Shown one piece after another: positions 44,498-53,145 of a stretch of 64,000 bases of DNA. This DNA comes from Opitutaceae bacterium. GTDB lineage: Bacteria; Verrucomicrobiota; Verrucomicrobiia; Opitutales; Opitutaceae. The translations under genes and the position numbers were made by a program. Under the pieces are notes generated by a model that did no database searches, was not told the origin of the DNA, and worked only from the letters and a program-made list of their open reading frames with translations. How positions within the stretch are numbered: the stretch's first letter is position 1; each line of letters opens with the position of its first letter. The stretch covers positions 1-64,000 of the forward strand of contig JANQRT010000060.1 in NCBI GenBank assembly GCA_028284385.1. The letters run 5' to 3'.

Positions 44498-45784
44498 CTA
44501 GTATTTCGTTTTCCGGAAAACGGGAAGAACAGGGTCGCCCTTGAGCGATTCCTCTACTGCTCCCTTCGAAACGGCCTTATGCGTGATAGGAAGGCATTCT
44601 TTGTAAGCTTCGAGGATAGCATCGATCTCGGAATCCTGATGGCTAAAAGACAGGTTATGGAATCCGCTCCAGAGCATGCCGCATCGAATCATCTCCTGCT
44701 GTAGAAGCGACTTTATCAGCAAGGCGTCGATTTCCTTATGGTTGATGGTTACGAGCGATCGACAAGGGAAGCCGACGCAAGCCAAATAGTCGGCCTCAAT
44801 CGATGCGATAAGTTCATTCAACTCGTCCTTAAGTCGCTGTCCTCGCTCGGAGACCAAGCGGCAAACGTCGTTTTCCTCGATTTCATGGATAGTTGCCTTG
44901 GCGGCTGCTAGCGAAAGGGCTTCTCCGCCGAAGGTCGTATAGAAAAAAACCTCGTTTTCGAGAAGATCCATAATCTCCGCTTTGCCGCTGATCACCGAGA
45001 GCGGCATGCCATTGGCGATCGCTTTCGAGAAGAGGGCCAAATCCGCATCGACGCCGAAATACTCTTGGGCGCCACCTAGATCCAATCGGAAACCGGTCCA
45101 CATCTCATCGAATATCAGGACGGCTCCCTTTTCGTCGCAGGCCTGGCGTACTTGATTGAGAAAATCGTTCTTCGGATCTTCGAAAATGGCGGGTTCCAGG
45201 ATGACTCCAGCCACCGATTCATCCAGCTTTTCGATCAGGCTTTCGATATCGTTGTAAGCGAAGACGCCGGTCAGTCGCTTTACGCCGTCTGGGACGCCGG
45301 CGTTGGCAGGGAGCGTTCCCGCATACCAGGCATGCCAGCCATGATAGCCGCAGCAGAGAACCTTTTCTCGCCCTGTATGAGCTCTTGCCAATCGAATCGC
45401 CGCGCTAACGACGTCCGCCCCTGTCTTGCTGTAACGGATACGCTCGGCATTGGGCACGACGCGCGAAATCAACTCCGCAACCTCAACCTCAAGCGGATGC
45501 ATGAGACTAAAGGTCATGCCCTTTTCGAGCTGTTCGCGAACGGCTTCATCGATTTTGTTGTAACAATATCCCAATGACAAGGGACCAACTGCCATGTTGA
45601 GATCGATATATTCGTTGCCATCAACATCCCAAACCTTGGCCCCGCTTCCCCTCTCAAGATAGACGGGCGCGACGCCACGAACGAATTGAGTTGGCCCTTT
45701 TGCTATGGTTTGAGTTGCGGACGGGATAAGGGTTTCGGCGCGGTTTAGGAGATCGAGAGATTTGGAAATATTTGGGTACGGCAT
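44498..45784 (-). CDS. Class III aminotransferase (glutamate-1-semialdehyde-aminomutase-like)
   Basis: This 428-residue PLP enzyme has the class III pattern: FDEMWTGFR (D226) and K254 in LFSKAIANGMP. The N-terminal part AKVWDVDGNEYIDLNM resembles HemL/glutamate-1-semialdehyde aminomutase, but the surroundings point to a sugar-linked role. It probably installs an amino group on a keto intermediate made by the adjacent transketolase or SDR. It starts 9 bases after the transketolase C-subunit stop. Confidence 0.9.
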   Translation of the reverse strand: MPYPNISKSLDLLNRAETLIPSATQTIAKGPTQFVRGVAPVYLERGSGAKVWDVDGNEYIDLNMAVGPLSLGYCYNKIDEAVREQLEKGMTFSLMHPLEVEVAELISRVVPNAERIRYSKTGADVVSAAIRLARAHTGREKVLCCGYHGWHAWYAGTLPANAGVPDGVKRLTGVFAYNDIESLIEKLDESVAGVILEPAIFEDPKNDFLNQVRQACDEKGAVLIFDEMWTGFRLDLGGAQEYFGVDADLALFSKAIANGMPLSVISGKAEIMDLLENEVFFYTTFGGEALSLAAAKATIHEIEENDVCRLVSERGQRLKDELNELIASIEADYLACVGFPCRSLVTINHKEIDALLIKSLLQQEMIRCGMLWSGFHNLSFSHQDSEIDAILEAYKECLPITHKAVSKGAVEESLKGDPVLPVFRKTKY

Positions 45785-45793
45785 AGGTCGCTA

Positions 45794-46696
45794 TCAACTA
45801 GAATGGATATCTAACAGTCGAGAGGCGAGTTTATCAGGAGAAAATCCTTCATAATCAAGGACATCGTTGAATTGTCCTGCCCGGTACCAAGTAGTTAACG
45901 CGATTGGCTCGATTTTGCAATTCAGGCCCCGGCGAGCGGAGAATTCCGCAATAGCCGTGAAGAGCCCTCCCGTGGCAAGATGGTCTTCGACGGTTACGAT
46001 TTGATCGTGACTTGCCAGCAATTCCGTCAGCGGATCCTCGTCTAGCTGGTGAAGAAAGGGCAAATGGGCAATGGTTGGTTTGAGGCTGGAACTTTCCAAA
46101 GTAATGGCAGCCCCCAAGATCTCGGAGAGCAGGATCCCAGTGGTGAGGACAAGCAGACCTTCTCCTCTTCTCGGAATCTTGGTCTTGCCGACTCGCTCGC
46201 AGTTCAAAAAGCCCGTTGGGGCTGGGCGTTCGTTGTAGCGAATGTAGTAAGGCTGGGGGGCAAGAATCACCTCCTCTAAATGCTCTAGCAATTCATCCTG
46301 GCATGAGGGACAAAAGACACCCATGTTCGGTATGGATCGCATGATCCCTATGTCCTCGATGGCTTGATGCGTTGGTCCGTTTGCTTCGCTTAGGAATCCT
46401 GGAATGAATCCCGAAAGCTTTACCGGAAGGTTGGCGATTCCAGCATCTGTTCGAACGAATTCGAAGGCTCGCATGGTCAGAAAGGGAGCGAGGGCGTGCA
46501 GCACAGGGATCTTCCCTCTCAAGGCAAGACCGGATGCCATCCCTGCCATCGTTTGCTCAGCTATGCCAACGTCGATAAACCTTTCGCCGAGGATGTCGGG
46601 AAGATGGCGGATATGGATACGGTTTTCGGCCGTCATTACGATCAGGGCTTCATTTCGGTCAGCGATTTCCTTGAGTTTGCTTTCGTAGGGACTCAT
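45794..46696 (-). CDS. Transketolase C-terminal subunit (pair 2)
   Basis: This 300-residue protein carries the transketolase pyrimidine-binding and C-terminal domains. DVGIAEQTMAGMASGLALRG contains the catalytic glutamate, and ANGPTHQAIEDIGIMRSIPN matches the domain core. It overlaps the N-subunit gene stop by ATGA, so the two are made together. It is clearly diverged from pair 1 at 26.7-27.6 kb. Confidence 0.9.
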   Translation of the reverse strand: MSPYESKLKEIADRNEALIVMTAENRIHIRHLPDILGERFIDVGIAEQTMAGMASGLALRGKIPVLHALAPFLTMRAFEFVRTDAGIANLPVKLSGFIPGFLSEANGPTHQAIEDIGIMRSIPNMGVFCPSCQDELLEHLEEVILAPQPYYIRYNERPAPTGFLNCERVGKTKIPRRGEGLLVLTTGILLSEILGAAITLESSSLKPTIAHLPFLHQLDEDPLTELLASHDQIVTVEDHLATGGLFTAIAEFSARRGLNCKIEPIALTTWYRAGQFNDVLDYEGFSPDKLASRLLDIHSS

Positions 46697-47511
46697 TTCG
46701 CGTAGGCTTCCGAAAGTTCGGTTTTCATGGACTCTACTCTTTGCTGATCGGCTTTCACAAACCAGCCTAGCGCTTTTTGCTCGATGCTAGGAACGCCCTT
46801 ACCTCGGATCGTTTCAGCAATGACAACTCCCGGCTTGTTGGTTGCCATTTCCGTCAACGACTCGAAGGCCGACTGAATTGAATCGAAATCATGGCCATTG
46901 CAGGTCGCGACTCTCCAGTTAAAAGCTTTGAATTTTGCTTCCAACGGCTCTAGCGGACTGAGTTTTTCCGTGGTGGTGTTGGCCTGGAACCCGTTTCGAT
47001 CGATAATGGCGATTAGATTTTCCAATCTCTGTGAGGCTGCCACTTGAGCGCTCTCCCAAACGGAACCTTCGTTGAGTTCACCGTCGCCCATGAGAACGAT
47101 TGCCTTCGCGTTCGTTTTATCGATCTGCATGGATTTCGCGACGCCGCAAGCGACGGAGAGAGCATGGCCCAGAGAGCCTGAATGAAATTCGATTCCCGGA
47201 ATCTCGCGGTTCGGGTGCCAGTAAACCGTATCCATTATTTCAAGATGATTATCTAGTCGGCCCTTTTCGAAGAAGCCTAGCTCCCCCAGAACCGCATAGA
47301 GTCCTGGAACACCGTGTCCTTTGGAAAGGAGGAAGTAGTCGCGATCTGGAGATTCCGAGGTCTCCGGAGAAACGTTCAGGAAACAACGGTACAGCCATGT
47401 TGCGACATCGACTATCGAAAGGGACGCCCCTAGAAAGCATCCTCCTTTGCCCGACATCGATATGCAGGATTTGCGAGCTTCCAGAGCGATAGATTCCAGA
47501 TCGCTACTCAT
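46693..47511 (-). CDS. Transketolase N-terminal subunit (pair 2)
   Basis: This 272-residue protein is the cofactor-binding half of transketolase, with GSLGHALSVACGVAKS and the thiamine-diphosphate motif GDGELNEGS...DRNG. The ATG at 47511, which overlaps the upstream cytidylyltransferase stop by 8 bases, is preferred to an ATG 45 bases upstream because it leads directly into the conserved region. It pairs with the next gene. Confidence 0.9.
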   Translation of the reverse strand: MSSDLESIALEARKSCISMSGKGGCFLGASLSIVDVATWLYRCFLNVSPETSESPDRDYFLLSKGHGVPGLYAVLGELGFFEKGRLDNHLEIMDTVYWHPNREIPGIEFHSGSLGHALSVACGVAKSMQIDKTNAKAIVLMGDGELNEGSVWESAQVAASQRLENLIAIIDRNGFQANTTTEKLSPLEPLEAKFKAFNWRVATCNGHDFDSIQSAFESLTEMATNKPGVVIAETIRGKGVPSIEQKALGWFVKADQQRVESMKTELSEAYAK

Positions 47512-48310
47512 CGATAATCTTGGTTTGGTTGCTCGAGATGGTGGATAGGTCATCAAGATGATGGCGATACCAATTCACCCCTGCGTACTTGGCATTGATC
47601 TGCATGATTTCCGGTTTGGCATCCAAGAGATCAAGAATATCCTCTAGAGTGAAGCATGAATTTTTTGGATACAGCTCTTCGTAGACGTTTTTAATGAATT
47701 CATAGTCTTCTTGGTAGTCGATAGTCCATCGATGGCTCATGGAAAGATTCGTTCCTTTGTCATCCATGGTGAAGTTGGCGATTTGGAATATCCCTTCTGT
47801 ATTCCAGAAATAAGGCGTCGTATGTTCGCGCTCATACGGTTTGCTTGCCTCGCGCCATGCTCTCTCCAACGCATCGAGGGACATGATTTCGACGTCATTG
47901 CCATCTGGATAAGTTGCTGGGTGAAGATTGCTGACGAAATCGATAGGCTGGGAATCTAAGAATACTTTTATTCCTCTATCGATTATTTTGGGGTCTATCA
48001 AAGGAACGTCCGATGGGATTTTAAGAATAGCATCAGCCTGAAGCTGTTTGGCTGCTTTATAGTGTCGATCCAAGAGATCATGCTGTGAGCCGCGAAAGCA
48101 TGTGTATCCAGATATCCTGCACAAATCTTCCAGTCTTTCGTCCTCAGGCGAGGTGGAGGTAATCACGGCTACCTCGCTCGCCAATTCGCAAATACTTACG
48201 CGCTCGAGAAATCGTTCGAGAAGCGTTTTGCCTAGGATAGGCTTAAGAATCTTGCCTGGCAGGCGAGTCGATCCCATTCGGGCTTGGACGAGTATGACGA
48301 TGCGTTTCAT
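47504..48310 (-). CDS. SpsF/NeuA-family cytidylyltransferase
   Basis: This 268-residue nucleotidyltransferase begins with VQARMGSTRLPGKILKPILG, the signature of SpsF-type and CMP-sugar synthetases, and has ILKIPSDVPLIDPKII in the metal-binding region. It probably activates the product of the nearby NeuB fusion as a CMP-sugar. It overlaps the transketolase N-subunit start. Its start lies one base after the module gene stop. Confidence 0.87.
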   Translation of the reverse strand: MKRIVILVQARMGSTRLPGKILKPILGKTLLERFLERVSICELASEVAVITSTSPEDERLEDLCRISGYTCFRGSQHDLLDRHYKAAKQLQADAILKIPSDVPLIDPKIIDRGIKVFLDSQPIDFVSNLHPATYPDGNDVEIMSLDALERAWREASKPYEREHTTPYFWNTEGIFQIANFTMDDKGTNLSMSHRWTIDYQEDYEFIKNVYEELYPKNSCFTLEDILDLLDAKPEIMQINAKYAGVNWYRHHLDDLSTISSNQTKIIDE

Positions 48311-48311
48311 T

Positions 48312-48719
48312 TTAGAGTCCCGCCCTTCTGAAAATCGCTAGTAATCGTAATAGAAAATGAAGCGACATTATCCCCATTAACGCGAAAGCTGTTTTCGCTT
48401 GTCGTTGCTTGATCGGTTTTCCAGAGAGAAATTCTCTCGATATCAATATGATTTTTGAAGCGGGTATGCCAATGCTCAATAACTGATCGCAAATTTCATC
48501 GGAATAGTGGCTGGCTATCAGGATCTGGTCGAATTCCACATCTGGGATACGATCAGGGTCGAGAACTCTATACCCAAAGAAGGCAGCTGCTTGCTTTGAT
48601 CGATCATTGTCTGCGAAGGCTATGACTTCCTCGCCTGGCTGAAGAGCTTGGAAGACTTTTATTCCTCCTTTGCTGCATCCGAAAATGATCACCCTGCTCG
48701 ATTCGCAATCTTCTCTCAT
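48312..48719 (-). CDS. Stand-alone Rossmann-like module protein
   Basis: This 135-residue protein consists of the module alone (VIIFGCSKGGIKVFQAL, AFADNDRSKQAAAFFG, YRVLDPDRI, ILIAS) plus a C-terminal hydrophobic helix (about 108-135). It overlaps the upstream GT-B-like gene by ATGA. Its function is unknown. The module also appears fused to four other proteins in this locus, suggesting a shared nucleotide- or partner-binding role. Confidence 0.75.
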   Translation of the reverse strand: MREDCESSRVIIFGCSKGGIKVFQALQPGEEVIAFADNDRSKQAAAFFGYRVLDPDRIPDVEFDQILIASHYSDEICDQLLSIGIPASKIILISREFLSGKPIKQRQAKTAFALMGIMSLHFLLRLLAIFRRAGL

Positions 48720-50242
48720 AGTAGTTCCGATTCGATGTCCAGCTGTCTATGCAACGCGTTTATCGTTTCTACTAAGGGCCTGCTAGCTGTAGCGTCCTCA
48801 TTTAGTTTTCCCTTATCCAAGCAGTGACGAATCAGCTCGATACAACCGTCTAGATCTTCGCAAAATTTCAAGTTCCCAGCGGCGATCTCATTTTGGAAGA
48901 TGATGGCGCCATGCTTTAGCATCGTTACCGAGGGTACGCCCATTTCACGCGCTTCGATGATAACCGAGGAAAATCCCGTGAAGTGAGCATCTGCGTGTTG
49001 TAGAATCGTGTAAAGCGGCCATTTGCTGGGGTATTCGATCTCGAAATTTGCGATGCCAAGAGTTTTCGCGCTCCTCTCGAGCTCCTCGTTTCGAATTTCA
49101 TACTCAAGTGGATGCATCCGAATGAGCCAATACCATTCTTTAGGAGCTCTAGCAATCGTCGCTAGAGTGAGATCCACCGATTTCGAGACGTACTCAGGAG
49201 TGGCTAGTATGACAGGTCTACCCTTGAGTCTCGCGAAGCGTTTAGTCGCCATTGAATCTAGCTTTTTTACGAATGCTACCCTCTTTTCTCGCCACATTTT
49301 CATGAGAGCATTTCCCCCCTCAAAGCTCTGATGGTAGTTTGTCTTCACAGCCCATTCATCGATCGTCCTTTTCTCGAACGCGCTCCAGCTCCAAAAAACC
49401 TTGGGAAGGCTTTTGTATCCGTTTGATGGGCACCGATTCCATCGGCCATATGCGTGATGCGTTGGATCTTGTCTGCCGTGGGGAAGTTCGACTGTTGGTA
49501 TCCCCAGTCTGCGAGCGGCTGTGCAAACCGACCAGCCATAAGCATTATAGCAAAGCACTATATAGATCAATTTCGGTTTAATGAACTGCAGTATTCTCGT
49601 CCAGATTTCCGTCATGCGAAAAACTAGATTCGCCATTCGCAGGCTGCGATGCTCGTTCATGTAGATGCCAATGTCTGATTCTCGCCTTACGTACTCAAAG
49701 AGCTCGCGCAATTCCTTGACTGGAGTCATCGATTGTCTTGAGGGAGCTGATACAGCAAAAATTTTTGATAGCGAATTAATGACATATTCGTTTACGTAAA
49801 TACTGCTGCGATAGCGAGGGAATCGTTCGAATGAGCGAAGAGGCTCTATATGCTCTGTTGAAAGGCCAGAGCTTTGGTAAGCGTCGCGAAAAGGATCGCA
49901 CAGGCGGTGGTAGTGCCGACCCAAGATATCCATACGAGTATTGTTGTCGGCCACAAAAAGAACTTCGGCTTTTCGTTTAGGAAAGACCCCGCTTTGCTGG
50001 TCATCGAACAAAGCCTTTAAATAACCTGCGAAGTTGTTGGTTTCCGCCTTCCAGCGGCTAGAGAGCCAGGTAGGCGAAGCTTTTTCAATGCGCTTCGACT
50101 CGATGACATCGCCCTCCGTCAAGTCAAAGCCCATGTGTGTTCGTATTATAGGCCAAAGCTCTATATTTAAGCTCGTCCACTGATCTACTGGAAAGCTTTC
50201 CTCCAAGTGATTAATGAACTCAATGGCTTCCAATGGATTCAT
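48716..50242 (-). CDS. Putative GT-B-type surface polysaccharide transferase
   Basis: I do not recognise this 508-residue protein with confidence. The C-terminal half resembles the capsule-biosynthesis/CDP-glycerol-transferase fold (ELPHGRQDPTHHAYG, then WLIRMHPLEYE, then HFTGFSSVIIEAREMGVPS), which points to a GT-B transferase. The N-terminal 150 residues look helical. It is the second gene of block A, 35 bases after the DegT aminotransferase. Confidence 0.68.
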   Translation of the reverse strand: MNPLEAIEFINHLEESFPVDQWTSLNIELWPIIRTHMGFDLTEGDVIESKRIEKASPTWLSSRWKAETNNFAGYLKALFDDQQSGVFPKRKAEVLFVADNNTRMDILGRHYHRLCDPFRDAYQSSGLSTEHIEPLRSFERFPRYRSSIYVNEYVINSLSKIFAVSAPSRQSMTPVKELRELFEYVRRESDIGIYMNEHRSLRMANLVFRMTEIWTRILQFIKPKLIYIVLCYNAYGWSVCTAARRLGIPTVELPHGRQDPTHHAYGRWNRCPSNGYKSLPKVFWSWSAFEKRTIDEWAVKTNYHQSFEGGNALMKMWREKRVAFVKKLDSMATKRFARLKGRPVILATPEYVSKSVDLTLATIARAPKEWYWLIRMHPLEYEIRNEELERSAKTLGIANFEIEYPSKWPLYTILQHADAHFTGFSSVIIEAREMGVPSVTMLKHGAIIFQNEIAAGNLKFCEDLDGCIELIRHCLDKGKLNEDATASRPLVETINALHRQLDIESELL

Positions 50243-50277
50243 GAAGAGGCTCTTGGAGCAAATCGTTTCTACTTCGT

Positions 50278-51387
50278 CTATAAAATCGCTTGAGCCAAGC
50301 TGGCTGCCACGTAGCGGATTTGCTCGACTGTTATATCGGGGAAAATGGGTAGAGAAAGCGTTCTCGTCATTTGTTCGAATGCTACGGGAAAGTCATTTTG
50401 CTGGTATCCATGAACCTGATATGCCTTTGAAAAAGGAAGAGCTAGTGGATAGTGGATTCCAGAAGAAACGCCTGCCTTGTTTAAGACTTCTCTCACATGG
50501 TCGCGTTTGTCGACTTCGATTGCGAATACGTGGTAGACATGAGTTCGGTCTGATGGCGTTTCCTGAAATGATAGGCCGATTTTGTGTAAGGCTTTCCGAT
50601 ATTCTGAGCCTGCCTCCTGGCGTTTTCGCGTCCACTCTTCGAGGTGTTTCAACTTTACTGAGAGAAAGGCGGCTTGGATCCCATCCATTCGACTATTTCG
50701 TCCCTCGAATTCGTGATCAAATCGTCCACTACGGCCATGGTCCGTAAAGCGCTTCGTGCGAGTTGCGAGATCATCATCGTTGGTGATAATGCAGCCTGCG
50801 TCCCCAAGACATCCTAAATTCTTGCCTGGAAAGAAACTGAAGGTGGCGAGGTCTCCGAACGATCCAATCGGTTGGTCTTTATAAAAGGCTCCATGCGCTT
50901 GAGCCGCGTCTTCTATTATTTTCAAATCATGTTCGGAAGCGATTGCTACGATTTCATCCATATCGGCGGGCAGGCCGAAGAGGTGTACGGGAATAATGGC
51001 TTTAGTTCGAGAATTGATTACCGCTCTAATTTTTGTTGAATCAATATTTTTAGTTAAGGGGTCGACGTCGACAAAGATTGGCCTAGCTCCCACGTGACTG
51101 ACTGCCTCTGCAGTCGAGATCCAAGTGCGAGCGGGAACTATGACTTCGTCTCCGGAGCCGATTCTCAAGACTCGCAAGGCGATTTCGATGGCGTCCGTTC
51201 CATTGGCGCAGGCAATGCAGTGCCGCGCTTGGCAAAATCGCGCAAAATCCTTTTCGAAGGCGGCTACGAATGGGTTTCCTTCTTTGCCGATAAATTGACC
51301 CGAATCAAACACGTCCTCAAAGGCTTCGATCAGAGGCTGTTTGAGCTGTTCGTGCTGCTGTTGGAGATCGTTGAAGGGGACCTTCAC
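50278..51387 (-). CDS. DegT/DnrJ/EryC1/StrS aminotransferase, WbpE/WlbC-like
   Basis: This 369-residue sugar aminotransferase has the PLP lysine K189 in FSFFPGKNLGCLGDAG and an early substrate loop IACANGTDAIEIALRVL. In UDP-diacetamido-uronic acid pathways this enzyme aminates the C3 ketone made by WlbA/WbpB. The next gene on the divergent strand encodes that oxidoreductase fused to the acetyltransferase. The start is GTG at 51387, heading minus-strand block A. Confidence 0.92.
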   Translation of the reverse strand: MKVPFNDLQQQHEQLKQPLIEAFEDVFDSGQFIGKEGNPFVAAFEKDFARFCQARHCIACANGTDAIEIALRVLRIGSGDEVIVPARTWISTAEAVSHVGARPIFVDVDPLTKNIDSTKIRAVINSRTKAIIPVHLFGLPADMDEIVAIASEHDLKIIEDAAQAHGAFYKDQPIGSFGDLATFSFFPGKNLGCLGDAGCIITNDDDLATRTKRFTDHGRSGRFDHEFEGRNSRMDGIQAAFLSVKLKHLEEWTRKRQEAGSEYRKALHKIGLSFQETPSDRTHVYHVFAIEVDKRDHVREVLNKAGVSSGIHYPLALPFSKAYQVHGYQQNDFPVAFEQMTRTLSLPIFPDITVEQIRYVAASLAQAIL

Positions 51388-51525
51388 ACTAGAAATTCAA
51401 TTTCGTTTACAAACGGTGGTCTTTGGTATCGATAGATTCATAACCAGCTGCGTCAAGGACACTTGGCTAATGCGTTCCTCTCCGCCAGCGATTGCCAGCG
51501 TAAATAGATACATTTAGCTTTTCAT
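51388..51525. promoter_or_regulatory. Divergent promoter region of blocks A and C
   Basis: The 138 bases between the GTG start of the DegT gene (minus) and the ATG of the WlbA/WlbB fusion gene (plus) are the natural place for promoters of the two large operons that they head. I cannot identify specific boxes with confidence, and see no repeat or hairpin of note. Confidence 0.4.
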
Positions 51526-53136
51526 ATGCCTCGATCCTCTTCCTCCAATCAGCCTAAAGTCGCTTTGATCGGGTACGGCTACTGGGGAAGGAATCTGGCA
51601 AGGAATCTTCATCATTTAGGGGCTTTGGCAATCGTGTGCGACTGCGATGCGTCTGCGCTTGAGACTGCTCGGGCGGACTTGGATGGGGTTAAATTCTCTG
51701 ACGATTTCGAGTCGACTTTGAAGAACGCAAACGTGAAAGGCGTTGTTATTGCCACGCCCGCCGCAACACATTTCGAACTTGGAATGAAAGCTTTGGCGGC
51801 AGAAAAAGACGTGTTGGTAGAAAAGCCGCTCGCGCTTGATCTGGCTGAGGCGAGAAAAATGGTTGATTTGGCAGAGACTCAAAAGCGTATTTTGATGTGT
51901 GGCCACCTCCTCCACTACCACCCTGCTGTTCGTCGTATGAAGCAGATCATTGCGTCTGGGGATTTGGGGGAAATTAGATATGTAGCGGCTACTCGACTTA
52001 ATTTCGGAAAAATTCGCTGGGAGGAAAGTGTTCTTTGGTCGTTTGCTCCTCACGACTTGTCGCTTCTTCTTTCTATCTTGGGCGAACGACCTTCGAGCGT
52101 TTCAAGTGTCGGTGGCGCCTTTCTGGACGATCGCGTGGCCGATGTTACCACTACGTTTCTTTCCTTTCCAAATGGAGCTAAGGCTCACGTCTTCATTTCT
52201 TGGCTACACCCTTTCAAAGAACAGAAATTCGTAGTTGTAGGGGAGAGGAAGACGATAGTCTTCGACGACACCGAACTGCAGAATAAACTCATGTTGTTCG
52301 ATAGCGATATTCATTGGGAAGGCGGCAGACCGATTCTGTCGAAATCCGATGGGACTCCAGTCAAGTGTGCCGATGAAGAGCCGCTTGCCAATCAGTGTAT
52401 CCAATTCTTACGATCGATTTTAACTCGCGAACCGCCTATCACCAATGGTCGGGAAGCTTTATCAGTTGTGGCTGTTCTGAGAGACTGCCAACGTTCCTTG
52501 GAAAACAGTATGGATTTTGAAAGGAAATTGAAACCCGAATGCGACGATATTAAAATCCACCAATCGGCGGAGGTCGAGGACGGCGTTGAGATTGGAGAAG
52601 GGACGCAAGTGTGGCGTTTTTCGCATATCCGAGGCCCTGCATGTATTGGCAGAAATTGCCGAATTGGCCAAAATGTGACGATTGGGCCCAACGCCTCGGT
52701 AGGTGACGGTGTCAAGATACAGAACAATGTTTCTGTCTTCGAAGGGGTTATTCTAGAAGAGGGTGTATTTTGCGGTCCTTCCGTGGTCTTCACAAATGTG
52801 CGACACCCGCGGTCTCGTTTTCCGAAAACCGATTGCTTCGAGAAGACGATTGTACGTCGTCACGCCACGCTGGGAGCTAATTGCGTGATTGTCTGTGGTA
52901 TTGAAATAGGCGAATACTCCTTTGTAGGAGCTGGAGCGGTCGTAGTTAAGTCTGTTAGGCCCTATGCTCTCATGTTAGGCAATCCAGCAAAGCAAGCAGG
53001 CTGGGTAGGTCGTCATGGAGTTCGATTGGAAAAACGGGAGTCGGACAACGTGCTGGTCTGTCCGGAAAGCGGTTGGGCCTATCAGGTCAATGGAACGGAC
53101 CAAAGCCTTGAACTTTTAGAGGGAGAGGAAGTTTAG
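51526..53136 (+). CDS. Fused WlbA/WbpB oxidoreductase and WlbB/WbpD acetyltransferase
   Basis: This 536-residue fusion has a Gfo/Idh/MocA oxidoreductase ([12 protein letters not shown] at 16-27, VEKPLALDL at 98-106, H176 in [12 protein letters not shown]) followed from about residue 342 by a left-handed beta-helix acetyltransferase ([62 protein letters not shown]). The two usually separate enzymes oxidise C3 of UDP-GlcNAcA and acetylate the new amine. A short extra tail has a VCPESGWAY motif of unknown role. It sits beside the DegT gene and 9 bases before the epimerase gene. Confidence 0.92.
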   Translation: MPRSSSSNQPKVALIGYGYWGRNLARNLHHLGALAIVCDCDASALETARADLDGVKFSDDFESTLKNANVKGVVIATPAATHFELGMKALAAEKDVLVEKPLALDLAEARKMVDLAETQKRILMCGHLLHYHPAVRRMKQIIASGDLGEIRYVAATRLNFGKIRWEESVLWSFAPHDLSLLLSILGERPSSVSSVGGAFLDDRVADVTTTFLSFPNGAKAHVFISWLHPFKEQKFVVVGERKTIVFDDTELQNKLMLFDSDIHWEGGRPILSKSDGTPVKCADEEPLANQCIQFLRSILTREPPITNGREALSVVAVLRDCQRSLENSMDFERKLKPECDDIKIHQSAEVEDGVEIGEGTQVWRFSHIRGPACIGRNCRIGQNVTIGPNASVGDGVKIQNNVSVFEGVILEEGVFCGPSVVFTNVRHPRSRFPKTDCFEKTIVRRHATLGANCVIVCGIEIGEYSFVGAGAVVVKSVRPYALMLGNPAKQAGWVGRHGVRLEKRESDNVLVCPESGWAYQVNGTDQSLELLEGEEV

Positions 53137-53145
53137 AACGCGTCC

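Noticed and set aside
44498-45784. HemL (glutamate-1-semialdehyde aminomutase) for heme synthesis
   Set aside because: It resembles HemL, but it sits inside a sugar operon with no other heme gene, so a sugar-linked aminotransferase is more likely.
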